Part shown: one piece after another, positions 1-11,085 of the stretch
Position numbering within the stretch: position 1 is the stretch's first letter
Layout of the letters: the number at the start of each line of letters is the position of its first letter
Source of the DNA: Viola odorata
Lineage: Eukaryota; Streptophyta; Magnoliopsida; Malpighiales; Violaceae
Assembly: GCA_963691705.1 (NCBI GenBank)
Contig: OY829537.1
Coordinates: 69,027,352 to 69,091,351 of the forward strand
Length of the DNA stretch: 64,000 nt
Reading direction: 5' to 3'
Made by a program: the position numbers and the translations under genes
Notes under the pieces: generated by a model
What the model was told of the DNA's origin: nothing
Seen by the model: only the letters and a program-made list of their open reading frames with translations
The model's database searches: none

Positions 1-1489
1 TGACCCTGGGTGGCAAGTCTTTTCCACTTCGTAGAGTCATGGCATTGAGATGTTTGGGATTTTCTACTGTGTTCGAAGGTAGCTGGCCTGAGGTGTTTTG
101 GTGGCTCATAGTGAGCTGTGCCATCTGTTTTTGGAGGTCAGCTATCGCTCCTTGGGTGGTTTGTATGAATGGTTGAAGGATTTGTTTGAGAGTTTCTTCA
201 AGTGGTGGTGGAGGTGCTGCAGTAAGTTGCAATGGTTGTGGAGGTGCTGGCAACTGTGGTTGTTGCGGTTGAGCTGGGGTCTGATTCGTTTGATAATTTT
301 GCTGGTTTTGTTGAGGCTTAGACTTGAAATTCCTCCACTCAAAAGGAGGTTGTTGCTGATTTGGCCCCCACCCATAGTGTGGGTAGTTCTTCCAACCTGG
401 ATTGCTGCTGTTGGAGAATGAGTTACCTTGATGAGGCATGGCTGCATTGGCTTGCTCTGGAGGATCTGCTACAAGTGGACATTCGTGAGTCATGTGGCCG
501 ATTTGGCAACAAACTCCACAAGGCGTGACTTGTTGTGGTGGAATTTGTTGGATTTGTGCAATGGTTGCTGGAAAGTTCTTCATAAAAGTAGACACTTCTT
601 CCATGTGTCTCTCAAGTGCAGCAACATTTATGTTGTGTGCAGAGGTGGTACGTTCACGAGCTTCATTTTGTTGGCAATTATCTGCCAAGGTCTGAATAAG
701 GGCTCTAGCTCGACTAGGGGTCAAGTCCAATAATGCTCCTCCTGCAGCTGAATCAAGTTTTTCCTTGTCTTTAACACACATGCCATCATAAAAGTATTGT
801 ATTAATGATTGCTCGGGTACACCATGCGTAGGACAGACTTCCTGGAGGTCTTTAAACCTCTGATGGTACTCTCCAAAAGACTCATCCCCCCGTTGTTGGA
901 TAGCAACAAGACTCTTCCTAGCTGCTCCTGCTTTGGTAGCTGACCAATATTTCTTAAGAAAAGTGGCAGCCATTTCAGCCCAAGAGTTTATGGAGTTGTG
1001 TGGAAGACTGAAAAACCAATTCTTTGCTGAGTCTTCTAGAGACCACGGAAAAGCTCTTAATTTAGCACGTTCAAGGCTCACTCCAGTGGGTTTAAGTGCA
1101 TCACATTCAAATTGAAATTTCTGGAGGTGCTTGTAAGGATTTTCGGAGGCATGTCCTCTGAATTTGCTAAGGTTGTGCATGACATTTGACTTCACGGCCC
1201 AGTCATTTGGTACTGGACGGTAGTTGATGCACAGGAAAGACTCCTGTTCAGCTCCTTGATTGAGCTCTCGAAGGGTAGGTTCAGGTGGATTGGCCATCTC
1301 TGGTTCAGGTTCAGCGTCAGATTCTGGTTGATTCGTCCCGAGGTCTCGGGATGAACTGACCTCTGCTTCTGAGTCTGATCCGGACAAGGTAAATTCACTG
1401 AATTTGCGTTTTGATATTCTGATTGCTGTTTCTGTTCTGGCAATCTCTGGGATGTAAGGTAGTGTTTGTGAACTAGAAGACCTGGTCAT
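1..1489 (-). CDS. gag: Athila-type Ty3/gypsy Gag (3' end outside window)
   Basis: Gag is the structural protein of the retrotransposon particle. The frame is open from an ATG at 1489 to the left edge of the window. It starts MTRSSSSQTLPYIPE and has an acidic N-terminal region. A retrotransposon gag domain follows, with the motif WFFSLPHNSINSWAEM and, further on, an SLIQYFYDG motif. A perfect CX2CX4HX4C zinc knuckle lies near base 500 (CGVCCQIGHMTHEC). A Pro/Gln-rich tail follows. The gag motifs and the tRNA-Asp primer site just upstream are those of the Athila lineage. No internal stop was found, unlike most other copies here, so this could be a recent insertion. Protease and pol would lie beyond the left edge. 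Confidence 0.85.
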   Translation of the reverse strand, partial: MTRSSSSQTLPYIPEIARTETAIRISKRKFSEFTLSGSDSEAEVSSSRDLGTNQPESDAEPEPEMANPPEPTLRELNQGAEQESFLCINYRPVPNDWAVKSNVMHNLSKFRGHASENPYKHLQKFQFECDALKPTGVSLERAKLRAFPWSLEDSAKNWFFSLPHNSINSWAEMAATFLKKYWSATKAGAARKSLVAIQQRGDESFGEYHQRFKDLQEVCPTHGVPEQSLIQYFYDGMCVKDKEKLDSAAGGALLDLTPSRARALIQTLADNCQQNEARERTTSAHNINVAALERHMEEVSTFMKNFPATIAQIQQIPPQQVTPCGVCCQIGHMTHECPLVADPPEQANAAMPHQGNSFSNSSNPGWKNYPHYGWGPNQQQPPFEWRNFKSKPQQNQQNYQTNQTPAQPQQPQLPAPPQPLQLTAAPPPPLEETLKQILQPFIQTTQGAIADLQKQMAQLTMSHQNTSGQLPSNTVENPKHLNAMTLRSGKDLPPRV

Positions 1490-1521
1490 GAACAAGAAAA
1501 TAAGAAATTAGAACACGTTGT

Positions 1522-1538
1522 CCCCGGCAACGGCGCCA
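1522..1538 (-). other. Primer-binding site, tRNA-Asp type (gag-proximal copy)
   Basis: On the minus strand this reads TGGCGCCGTTGCCGGGG, complementary to the 3' end of plant tRNA-Asp (GTC) including CCA. It lies 5 bases after a CA-type LTR end and 33 bases upstream of the gag ATG. It is one of two such sites about 1.1 kb apart. Confidence 0.85.
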
Positions 1539-1543
1539 ATTTA

Positions 1544-2633
1544 TGACGAGGGTGTCGCGTGCCCTGCATAAATAAAAAGATTACAACTGGTCACTAAACT
1601 ACAAATGAATGTAGATAGCGGCAAGAGGTTCGAACACAGGGACAAATCGGTCCAATCTTTATTGCTCCTGCAAATGACAATAATCAGCAAAGAGGTGAGA
1701 GTATGATGGGTTGAGAAACAAAAAGAACGAAAATGAGATTGCATAAAAGAAAACAGTAGAGAAATAAAGAAATACAAAAGAGAAAGAAAATCCCTAGTAG
1801 AGATCCTTATGTGGTGACAATTCCATGCTTGTTGATCATTGACAAAATACATTTTCGAAATGGTTTTCATAGAAGAAGTTGTGGAACCAGCTCACACTAG
1901 ATTCCCAACCTGCTACAAAAGTATTTAAAAGAATCACTTCATTTTAAATACCCTAATCTTCCTAAGTTCATCCTAAGATTCTAATCCGCCACTTTGCCTT
2001 GGCTATGCAGAGCCTTCTACAAAGGAATCAGAATACTTATGGAAGCACTTGAGAGATTGATTAAAGACAGTGAGGTCCCTCTTCTAGACAAGGGAATACT
2101 TTCATCATCCACGAGTCTGGTCTAGTCTGGCACTTGACCCAGCTGTCACCTAGGTCGGCCCTTCTCAAGGCCTCGGGATGGGATGACCGCCTAATTCAAT
2201 TCCTTCTATCAGCTTAGACCAAGCAAATACCCCTCATGCCCTGCTGATTTGTCTACAACTGTTCTCTAAGAGTGATTTAATCACAAGAGAACTGACTGTA
2301 ATCATTCAAATCAAAATCCAAGTTGGCCAAACTCAAACTTAAACATGAATAAATTGGAGTTAAAACAAGAAGGAGAGAAATATGAAAAACGTTTTTATTT
2401 AAGATCAAAGAGTCTCACAACCTACTGGAATCATCAACCACAAGATCCCTACCAGGAATGGAGGTTCTTAGTTACAAAACATAATGGAAAATGATACAAG
2501 AAGTGGAAATCCGAAAATACAAAAAGCTGGAAAATCTGGAAAATGGGAGAAATGCTGATTTTCTCTCTACTTTCCAACCCACAGCTGATTTGTCTACCCA
2601 GCTGTCAATCTTGCTAATTCTTGTATCAAGATT
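1544..2633 (-). repeat. Partial second copy of the Athila LTR (tandem duplication)
   Basis: This block repeats the last ~1.1 kb of the LTR at 2656-4320 and, like it, ends at a tRNA-Asp primer site. The similarity is uneven. Positions 1828-2270 match 2953-3395 with only a handful of differences, while the flanks (1544-1827 against 2656-2952, and 2275-2620 against 3400-3740) are recognisable but strongly diverged. The element therefore reads LTR, primer site, partial LTR, primer site, gag. It may have arisen by recombination or a strand-transfer error, with later conversion of the central block. Confidence 0.7.
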
Positions 2634-2650
2634 CCCCGGCAACGGCGCCA
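2634..2650 (-). other. Primer-binding site, tRNA-Asp type (LTR-proximal copy)
   Basis: The same 17-base tRNA-Asp complement as at 1522-1538, five bases inside the end of the full LTR. By position it is the canonical primer site of this element. Confidence 0.85.
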
Positions 2651-2655
2651 ATTTA

Positions 2656-4320
2656 TGACGGGTGTCGAATCCGTTCATAAAATAAATAAAATACAACTCA
2701 GTGCTATGCTACAAATTAATGCAGATAGTGGTGAGAGGATCGATCCCACAAGGACAAGCTTCGCCTAATTCTTGAAGTTCCTGTAAATAACCAAGTAAAA
2801 GAAACCAAGTTTTGGGGTTGAGATATAATTAAACAGAAAAACAGTGGATTTGAGATCATTTGCAAACAAAGAAAGCAGCTTTAAAATAGAGAGAATTACA
2901 GGGGAGAAAATATTCCGGGTAGAGATCATTGCGAGATGGCATTGGTAAGTTGTTGATCATTGACAAAATACATTTTCGAAATGGTTTTCATAGAAGAAGT
3001 TGTGGAACCAGCTCACACTAGATTCCCAACCTGCTACAAAAGTATTTAAAAGAATCACTTCATTTTAAACACCCTAATCTTCCCAAGTTCATCCTAAGAT
3101 TCTAATCCGCCACTTTGCCTTGGCTATGCAGAGCCTTCTACAAAGGAATCAGAATACTTATGGAAGTACTTGAGAGATTGATTAAAGACAGTGAGGTCCC
3201 TCTTCTAGACAAGGGAATACTTTCATCATCCACGAGTCTGGTCTAGTCTGGCACTTGACCCAGCTGTCACCTAGGTCGGCCCTTCTCAAGGCCTCGGGAT
3301 GGGATGACCGCCTAATTCAATTCCTTCTATCAACTTAGACCAAGCAAATATCCCTCATGCCCTGCTGATTTGTCTACCAACGTTCTCCAAGAGTGATGTA
3401 ATCACAAGGGAACTGACTACACTTGCCCGAATTAAATTCAAGGTGATCAAGCTCAAAAATTAATGAAGACAAGTTTAAAATTAAAACAAGAAGGTTTGAA
3501 ATATGAAATTCATTTCTATGAAGCTTAAACAAGTCTCACAATCAACATACCAGCCAATCTCTTGATCCCTACCAGGAACTTAGAGTTTAGTTACAACACA
3601 TAATCAAAATAAAACAAAAGAAGTTCAAATCCGAAATTACAAAGAGTGCTGGAATTTCTGGAAAAAGTTGGTAAATGCTGATTTTTCTCTCTACTGTTCT
3701 TGATTTTCCTCCCCTCAATCCGCTCCAATCTTGCTACCTTAAATGGTCCGTTCCCATGCCTGCAATCTCCTCTCCAAGGACAGTCCACGCCAGCTCACAA
3801 GCTCCCAAGAGCTTGTCCTCTAAGTGCTTGTACATGAGTGGGAATATTCTTCATTTAATCAAGAAGAATGTTGATTCATTCTTCCAAAATGTCTTCAAGA
3901 ACATGGGAATAACATATATGGGCCCAAGAAGTCAAGTGTCTGCAAATAATGTATCCCAAGAAGACAGGAAATGCACTAGAGATTAAATAAATCCGGCACG
4001 CGGATTCATGGAAAGTGCAGATCCAGCTGGCCTTCCGGAGGGACGCTTCTTGTCGAGGCCTAGAGGAGAGCTGATCTCGGCAAAATAGAGGAGTGGCCTT
4101 GAGACGAACAGACCAACTTCAAAGCAGCAAAAACGGAAAATGGGACTTCAACACCATATGATTGATTACAGCTCTATTCTTCAAGCTTTTCACTCCTTTC
4201 CTTCACATTGATGCTCCAAAGGCTGAATCATAAGAAAGGAAGCAAAAAGGCTCAAAGTAGCATATTTACCATCTCAATTGCTAGGAAAAGAGATAGTAAA
4301 ACAACCAAAATAATCCATCA
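2656..4320 (-). repeat. 5' LTR of the Athila-type element
   Basis: Read on the minus strand the block starts TGATGGATTATTTTGG at 4320 and ends GACACCCGTCA at 2656, immediately before the primer site, so it has TG...CA ends and is about 1.67 kb long. At its outer end it abuts Tat copy 1 pol exactly where that reading frame stops being homologous, which suggests insertion into copy 1. The expected target duplication would be ATCAG (4321-4325, plus strand), but its partner lies off the left edge. The outer boundary rests on this break in homology alone. Confidence 0.65.
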
Positions 4321-6043
4321 ATCAGAGATCCACGTCGCCCCATTCCTTTTCGGGTACATCTGTTAACGGATCTTCTGTAAAGGTGCATTCCGCTATAAAA
4401 TCTGCCAGGATTTGAGCCTTCACAGATGCCCAGGACTGATACGTCAGCCCGTATTGCTCGAGTTCGAGAGCCCAGATTAACATTCTTCCTGAGGACTCAG
4501 GCTTTCGAAATATTCTCTTCAGAGGTTGGTCTGTAAGCACGATAACGGGGTAGGACTGGAAGTATCTGCCCATTTTTCGAGTGGCTTGTATCAGTGCAAA
4601 CGCTATTTTCTCGATTTGGGCATATCGCAGCTCAGCATCTTTCAGAACGTGACTTACAAAATATACAGGGCGGTGCGCGTGGCTATCGTCGCGAACGAGG
4701 ACGGCATTAACCACTTCGTCGGCAGCGCTGAGATATAAATATAAAGTATCACCCGGCTCTAGCCTTGTCAGCAGTAGGTCAGACGATAGGTGATCTTTTA
4801 GGCGAACAAACGCCTCTTCACATTCTGGGGTCCACCCGAACGGTGCTTTCTTGCGTATGACTTTGGAAAAAGGGAGACACTTCTCGCCTTGTTTGGAAAT
4901 AAATCGTCCTAGGGTGATAACGCCCCCAGTTATCCTTTGTACCTCCTTAACGGTTCTTAGAGATATCATGTCTTGTATGGCTTTAATCTTCGATGGGTTA
5001 GGATGGATTCCTTTTTGGCTGACTACGTAGCCTAGGAATTTTCCCGTCTGAAACGCAAACATGCATTTTTTGGGGTTCAGTTTCATACTGTGCCTTTTCA
5101 TTACGTTAAAGACTTCTTTCAGATCCTGTAAGTGATCCTGAAAGTTCACGCTCTTTACCAATATATCATCAACATATGCTTCCACATTTCTGCCTATCTG
5201 TTCTTCGAATATTTTGTTAGCCATATGTTGGAACGTCGCCCCAGCGTTCTTTAGCCCAAACAGCATCGCCGTATAACAGTAAGTGGCCTTAGGAGTGATG
5301 AAGGAAGTCTTTTCTTCATCTTCAACGGCCATGGGAATTTGGTGGTATCCGGAGTTAGCGTCAAGTGAACTCAAATATGCGTACCCGGCAGTCTGATCGA
5401 CTAGTTGGTCAATACGGGGAAGCGGGTAGCAATCCTTAGGGCAAGCATCGTTTAAATCGGTAAAGTCGATACACATACGCCAGTCTCCATTGGGCTTAGG
5501 AAGGAGAACTGGGTTGGCTAACCAAGTAGGGTATTGAACTTCGCGGATGAACCCCGCATCAAGGAGTTTCGTCACTTCTTTATCAACGGCTAAAGCTTTT
5601 TCCGTAGAAAATGCGCGTCGCTTTTGCTGGACCGGCCTGACGCTAGGGTCAACATTGAGCCGGTGTTCTGCTATTTCGCGCGATATACCCGGCATGTCTG
5701 CGGGTTTCCACGCGAACTCTCCTCGATATTTGTTCAATAACCGGGCTAGTTGAAGGTTTTCCGCTGGAGTGAGCTTTTTGCTGACTAGGAAGCTCGCTTC
5801 TTCTATGCCTATCATTGGTACGGGCACCATTTTGTCCAGAGGTTGAGCGCGCTTCTCATCACCCTGTTCGTACGGGTCCACCGTTATACATACATACCTA
5901 TCGCAACTCTTTTGAGTGATGAGCAGGTAGCATTCAGCCGCCAGTTTTTGGTTGCCCTTTATCGATACCACTCCGTCCCAGGAGGGGTATTTCATCTTCA
6001 GATGCTTCTGAGATATCGCCGCTCCAAAGCGGTTGAGGAAGGG
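4321..6043 (-). pseudogene. pol: Tat copy 1 pol fragment: RT and first RNase H, cut by the Athila insertion
   Basis: The open frame encodes the linker after protease, reverse transcriptase (NPVLLPKPNGDWRMCIDF, then YVDD in NVEAYVDDILV) and the first, gypsy-type RNase H (VYFVSHVLKDAELRYAQIEK and VLTDQPLKRIFRK). It is closely related to the intact pol at 27690-31142 but ends after the residues GDVDL, where the intact copy goes on to a second RNase H and integrase. The remainder probably lies left of the window beyond the inserted Athila element. At the gag-pol junction this copy reads TCC TGG (Ser-Trp), whereas the intact copy has a TAG there. Confidence 0.85.
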
Positions 6044-8410
6044 TCACCCGAGTATGACATTGTAGGGCAAGTTTAAATCCACGACAAGGAATAACAGATC
6101 CTCCGATCGCTTGGAGGTGTCTTCTCTGAAATACACGGGTAAAGTAGTTATCCCTGTGACAGGGATCGGGACCCCGTCCACTCCAATTATGGGTTTCTTG
6201 CAAGGTGTTAACTCCTTGTCGGGTCGCTTCATGAGATTGTAGGCCTCTAACGAGAAGAGGTTCACCGCACTCCCGTTATCAACAAGAGTTCTTCTGATTT
6301 CGTGACTGGCGATGATGGGCGTAACCACCAATGCGTCATTATGCGGATAGACAATGCCTTTTTCATCCTCTTCTGAGAAGGCTAATATCATGCGATCTAG
6401 AATGCTTATCGCTTCACCTTTCTTTAGCGCATTATCCCGTTTGCGTTTATCTCCTGACGCGGTCGTCAATTGCTCTGATCCGTCCATATAAGGAGTCCCT
6501 CCCGCTATGATGTTAATCATAGGGAAGTCCTCGTCGTCTACTGTGAAAGTTTCTTTACCTCTTCCTCCAGGAATATTATCCTTCTCTGGGACGCGAGGGG
6601 GTACTTGTCGGTCATCTGCCATCCCTTTCATGGCATTGTTTCTGGCGTCTTCTCTTACTTCGGCGGCGAATTCTCCCAAGTAGCCTTCTTCCACCAAACG
6701 TTCTATTGCCGATTTTAATTCTCTGTACACTTCTGTGGAGTGCCCCCTGGCTTTGTGAAACTTGCAATAAGCGTTTTCTCTTCTCCCTAGAAGCACTCCG
6801 GGCTTCACAGGCGCAGGGTAACGGATAGGAAGGTTTCGCTGCTCCACTATCGCTAAAATCTTCGCCCTTGGTAGATTAAGGGAAGGGAAATCAGGGTCGT
6901 ACATCTGACCTTTAGAAGAATCTCCTTGACGCTGAGTAGGGGAATTACCAGGCTTTCCCTTCGAAGAGTTACCTTTCCGCCTACTGGTAGTTTTGGGAAT
7001 ATGATCTTTCCGCTAAGCATAATCGTCGATGAGGCGGTCGTCAGGAATGGTAATTGCAGGAGCGTTAGGAATTAGAGGCGCCTTAGGCGGCATGTTATAG
7101 GCTCTATCTCTGTTTTACTCTTCTTCCATCTTCGCGTAGTTATGGGCCTTAAGTCTTAACGCGTCTAAAGTCGCTGGAGGGTCCACCATCAGTGCATTTT
7201 TCAATTTACCATAACGGCAGTTCTGTTTCAGGGCTTCTATAGCGAAATCAATAGTAACGCCCAGCGTTAGTGATATTTCTAGATCGAATCGACTGAGAAA
7301 TTCTTTCAAAGTTTCCTGAGGCCTTCGACGTATGTCAAATAACGCAGCAGCGGATTTCCTGATTGAAATCGCTGTACTGAATCTGCTCTGGAACTTAGAT
7401 TCCAATTGTGAGAAGTTACTAATAGATCCGCCAGGAAGGCCCTCGAACCAGAGACGCGTGACTCTTGATAATGTCATAACAAATATTTGGCATAACGCCG
7501 CATCACTGTGAGTCTGAAATTGAATGAAATCTTTCACCTTATTGACGTGGGAAATGGGATCTCTGGTGTCATCATAAGTCTCAGTGGGAAGATTCACATG
7601 TCGGCTGACCCTATGGCGCCTTATACGACGGCTAAATGGGTGACCCGATGTGTCATCAAGGATTTCACGCGCATGACGCGGGGGAGATATTTCAGCGTGA
7701 CGCCTCCGATTCCGCAGATTTGGCGTAGGATGTCGCCTAGGAGACTGGTTGCGGCTCCTGGGTGAACTAGTTCGATATCTTCTACTACTGGATCTTTCAC
7801 TCCGCTTAGGAGATAAATCCCTATTCACTCCTTCCCTTCGACCGTCCCAACGGTTTCTGTCCTCATCGAGGTACTGATTCTCCTGAGGGATGGGAACTTG
7901 TGGGACTTGTGGCACATAAGGCTCCACTCGTCCTTGAGTGAGTTGTACAAAAATAATCAGGGTATTTGTTGTAGGCAAAGTCGGCTGGAGGTTCCCCTGT
8001 AACGACTGTGACAAGGGCCGCTCGGTGACAACATATGGTGTGAACATGACACGGGGAGGGACGCTCGACCTAGAAACATCAGGTGTGATTCTCGTAGCCA
8101 TTTCAGTCAAATATTCCAATCGAGAACGAAGGGCCGCTATTTCACTCGCAAAAGGGTGATCTGTACTGTTCAACACAAAGCCCCTCTGAGGAGGAGTAGA
8201 AAAACTAGATCCCGCCATCTGGGATAACGAAATAATCGTCTGAGAGGAGGAGGTTTCCCCTCCCGACCTGGCCGAAAGATCCGGGGATTCCAGAGTGATT
8301 TGTTGCGTTGTCATAGAAAGATCAGCAGTAGCAAAAGGGAATAACTGTCTACGAATCGAAAAAGGAATATTAGAGGATGAGGGTCGCGCCTGCTCTGACT
8401 CAGAAGTCAT
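6044..8410 (-). pseudogene. gag: Tat copy 1 gag-protease with nonsense codons
   Basis: This is one continuous frame from the ATG at 8410, interrupted by stops near 7115 (Glu codon to TAA), near 7015 (TAG) and at 6044 (Arg CGA to TGA). It covers an Arg/Ser-rich N-terminal region, the retrotransposon gag domain (LWFEGLPGGSISNF) and a Tat-type Cys/His knuckle (YCKFHKARGHSTEVY, last Cys lost). The protease follows, with VDNGSAVNLF. Compared with the 810-residue intact relative at 31143-33572 the layout is complete. The stop at 6044 is a CGA to TGA change, as expected from deamination of methylated cytosine in silenced DNA. Confidence 0.85.
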
Positions 8411-8474
8411 GATCGTTCCGATCTCCGGGTAAAACAGAGCTTGGCTATTAAGGACGCTCACTTAATGGACCAAG

Positions 8475-8493
8475 GCTCTCAACGAGAGCACCA
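8475..8493 (-). other. Candidate primer-binding site of Tat copy 1
   Basis: On the minus strand TGGTGCTCTCGTTGAGAGC begins three bases after the LTR end. The equivalent site in the intact Tat element reads TGGTGCTTTCGTTAAGAGC. Position and the TGG start fit a tRNA primer site, but I cannot name the tRNA. Confidence 0.6.
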
Positions 8494-8496
8494 ATT

Positions 8497-9130
8497 TGAT
8501 ATGATTCGAGTTTTGAGACGATCGGGACGATGAATACTGTCGGTCAGAGTCGTTGTAGTTGGTATCGCACACACCTGCAATGCGCCGGAGGGGGGCTCCG
8601 GCATAGACACTCCGATGCTTAAGTCAGTAAGTGATTTAAAAATAGCAGAGGTTCTAGAAGGCAGTCTTAGGCTTACTTGATGTTTTAAAATGAGGGGGTA
8701 TTTATAGGCCGCTGGGGGCGATATCTGGGCAAAAGGGCGATATCCCGGAAAGATGTTGCTCTGTATGATGTCACTGGTGATACCTGGACCTGACGTCATA
8801 CGCGATACCTCCGAGGAGGGTGCCGAGGGCGATACCCATGGTGATGCCGGGGGCGATAACTCTATGGAGGGTGCCAAGGGCGATACCCATGGTGATGCCG
8901 AGGGCGATAACTCTGTGGATGGTGCCGTGGCTGCCCTGGGATGGGATGATGTCGTGCGTGCAGAGACGCGTGAGACCTCCCCCCCCTCCCCCCTGCTGAT
9001 GTTGACCATCCCAGAAAACACCTCATAGTCTAGTGGCGATAGCTTGGATGTCCGACAGGGCTATAGGATTCCGTCCTCGGTATGGGTCATAATTACAGAA
9101 ATGCCCTTAGGATTGTCTTAATTGTTATCA
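8497..9130 (-). repeat. 5' LTR of Tat copy 1
   Basis: Begins TGATATGATTCG and ends AATTGTTATCA, giving TG...CA ends. On the minus strand it contains a TATA box in the context CCTATAAATACCCCC (around 8695-8710). It is much closer to the LTR of Tat copy 3 (15692-16347) than to the LTRs of the intact element, so copies 1 and 3 belong to one subfamily. It also contains short direct repeats of the form GGGCGATACCCATGGTGATGCC at 8825-8910. Confidence 0.85.
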
Positions 9131-9669
9131 GAGGGAAAATGGTGATTTGAGAGAGAGAAGGAGATGATTCGGTAATGGTGATGGGTCAGTGGAGTGAAGT
9201 GTTTTGGTTGTTGGTGAGAGAGACGTGGATGATAGCTGGAAGAGGGAAGGAGAAAAGACGAGGGGAGCGTGCTGCCAAGGCTGCTGCGTCTGACAGAGAT
9301 ATTAATGAGGGCCACTTTTTTGTCCCCTCTGATGACGCGGCGTCTTGAAAGGAGGAGAGAGAGTATGGCCCGTGGATCCCAACCGCCTTCCTTTTCAAAA
9401 TTTAAAAAGAAAGTAGTTAGGGAAGATAAAGACAAAAAGGAAAGAATAAGTGGAAAGAGAATATTTACAGGCGAATAAAATCGCCTGGGAAAAGGAAGAA
9501 TGAGAGAAATCAGGGGATAAGGGATAGAAATCTTAACTAATAAAGAGGAAAAGGTTCTGAATTTACAAAATAAAATAAGAGAGATAGAGTTAGAAAGGAG
9601 TGGGACGGCATTCGGAATTCCTCCAGTATGACCAGTTTACTCGTCGAGGCCTCGACGTCCTTCAGAAAT
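9131..9669. other. Non-coding stretch, probably Athila 3' untranslated sequence
   Basis: No long frame with recognisable homology. On the minus strand it follows the integrase stop at 9670 directly, so it is most simply the 3' untranslated region of that Athila-type element, in which Tat copy 1 then inserted. It is purine-rich on the plus strand. Confidence 0.45.
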
Positions 9670-11085
9670 CTAGATCTCGATAGGTGGAGTTTCCACCATT
9701 GTGTCCTCAACAGTCAAGGGCTTGAATCCCTCGTAAAAGGGTTTCAGCCTGTGACCATTGACTTTGAAGATTGTTCCTATGGTAGGGTTTTGGATCTCAA
9801 TTGCCCCATGGTAAAAAACTATTGTGACCACGAAAGGTCCTGACCATTTAGACTTGAGCTTTCCTGCAAAGAGTCGCAACCGTGAGTTATACAACAAAAC
9901 TTTCTGTCCAAGGAAGAATATTTTGGGACGAAGATTCCTGTCATGGTAGGTCTTGGTGTTGCCCTTATAAAGCAGGGCATTCTCATACGCGTCATCTCTC
10001 AACTCTTCCAACTCTTGGATTTGTAAACGTCTGTTCTGGCCAGCCTTTTCAAGGTCCGTATTCACTTTCCCGATGGCCCAGAAAGCCTTGTGCTCTATCT
10101 CAACTGGGAGATGGCACGACTTTCCATAGATAAGTCTGTATGGTGTCATCCCAATTAGGGTCTTGAAAGTTGTCCGATATGCCCAGAGGGCGTCATCCAA
10201 CTTCAGACTCCAATCCTTTCGGGATTGGTTTACCATTTTCTCGAGAATGGACTTAATTTCACGATTTGAAACTTCGGCTTGACCATTTGTCTGAGGGTGA
10301 TAGGCAATAGATGTTTGATGGTGGACTCCACACTTGGTCAGTAGCGAGGCCACGACACGGTTGCAGAAATGGGTACCCCAATCACTTATGAGGGCTCAAG
10401 GTACACCAAATCTGTTGAAGATATTGGTGCGTAGAATGCTTATTACCACCTTGGAGTCATCTGTTCGAGTCGCCTTGGCCTCGACCCATTTGGAAACATA
10501 ATTGACGACCAGAAGGATATAGATGTTGCCAAAGAAATTGGGAAATAGGCCCATGAAATCTATCCCCCAGATATCAAAGATCTCACATACAATGATACCG
10601 GTCAGAGGCATTTGATTCCTGGCCCCAATATTACCCGTGGCTTGGCATCGAGGGCACAACGCACAATATATGTAACTATCCTTACAAATAGTCGGCCAGT
10701 ATAGACCTGCTTCTAACACCTTAAGGGCAGTTTTCTTGGCTGTGAAATGTCCTCCTTCAGAATGGCAGAATTTAAGGATCGAGGGCACCTCATCCATGGT
10801 CACGCAACGGCGTATGATTTGGTCCGAGCAGTGTTTCCATAAATACGGGCTATCCCAAATATAGTATTTGGCTTGCCTTCTAATTTTTGTGCATTCTGAT
10901 GGGGAAGCATCCGCGGGGTAGGTACCTGTAGCACAGAAATTTGCTATGTCCAAAAACCAGGGAAACTGCACAGCGTGGGCTAGACACAATTGTTCATCTG
11001 GAAAAGTATCACGGATTTGCACAAGCGAATTGTTTTCTTGGGCTGGAAGTCTGGTTAGATGGTCGGCTACCAGATTTTCTTTTCC
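9670..11085 (-). pseudogene. pol: Athila-type pol fragment: end of RNase H and integrase
   Basis: The fragment begins in the last residues of RNase H (ENLVADHLTRLPAQEN) and continues through the integrase zinc-binding region (HSEGGHFTAKKTALK, then CALCPRC). The catalytic core has D in WGIDFMG, D in ISDWGTHF and E in [11 protein letters not shown], followed by the C-terminal domain ([22 protein letters not shown]) characteristic of Athila. One in-frame TGA near 10397 (Arg CGA) splits it. Gag, protease and RT are absent. At about 11085 the sequence passes into the coiled-coil gene of Tat copy 3 through a short stretch that both genes share, so this is a recombination junction rather than an insertion end. 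Confidence 0.85.

Noticed and set aside
98..733. Open frames rich in Trp, Leu and Cys on plus over the first 700 bases
   Set aside because: They are the complement of the Gln/Pro-rich Gag tail and zinc knuckle on minus; no homology of their own.
1522..1538. tRNA-Asp-like 3' end, possible tRNA gene
   Set aside because: Only the last 17 bases of the tRNA are matched, next to an LTR end; it is a primer-binding site.
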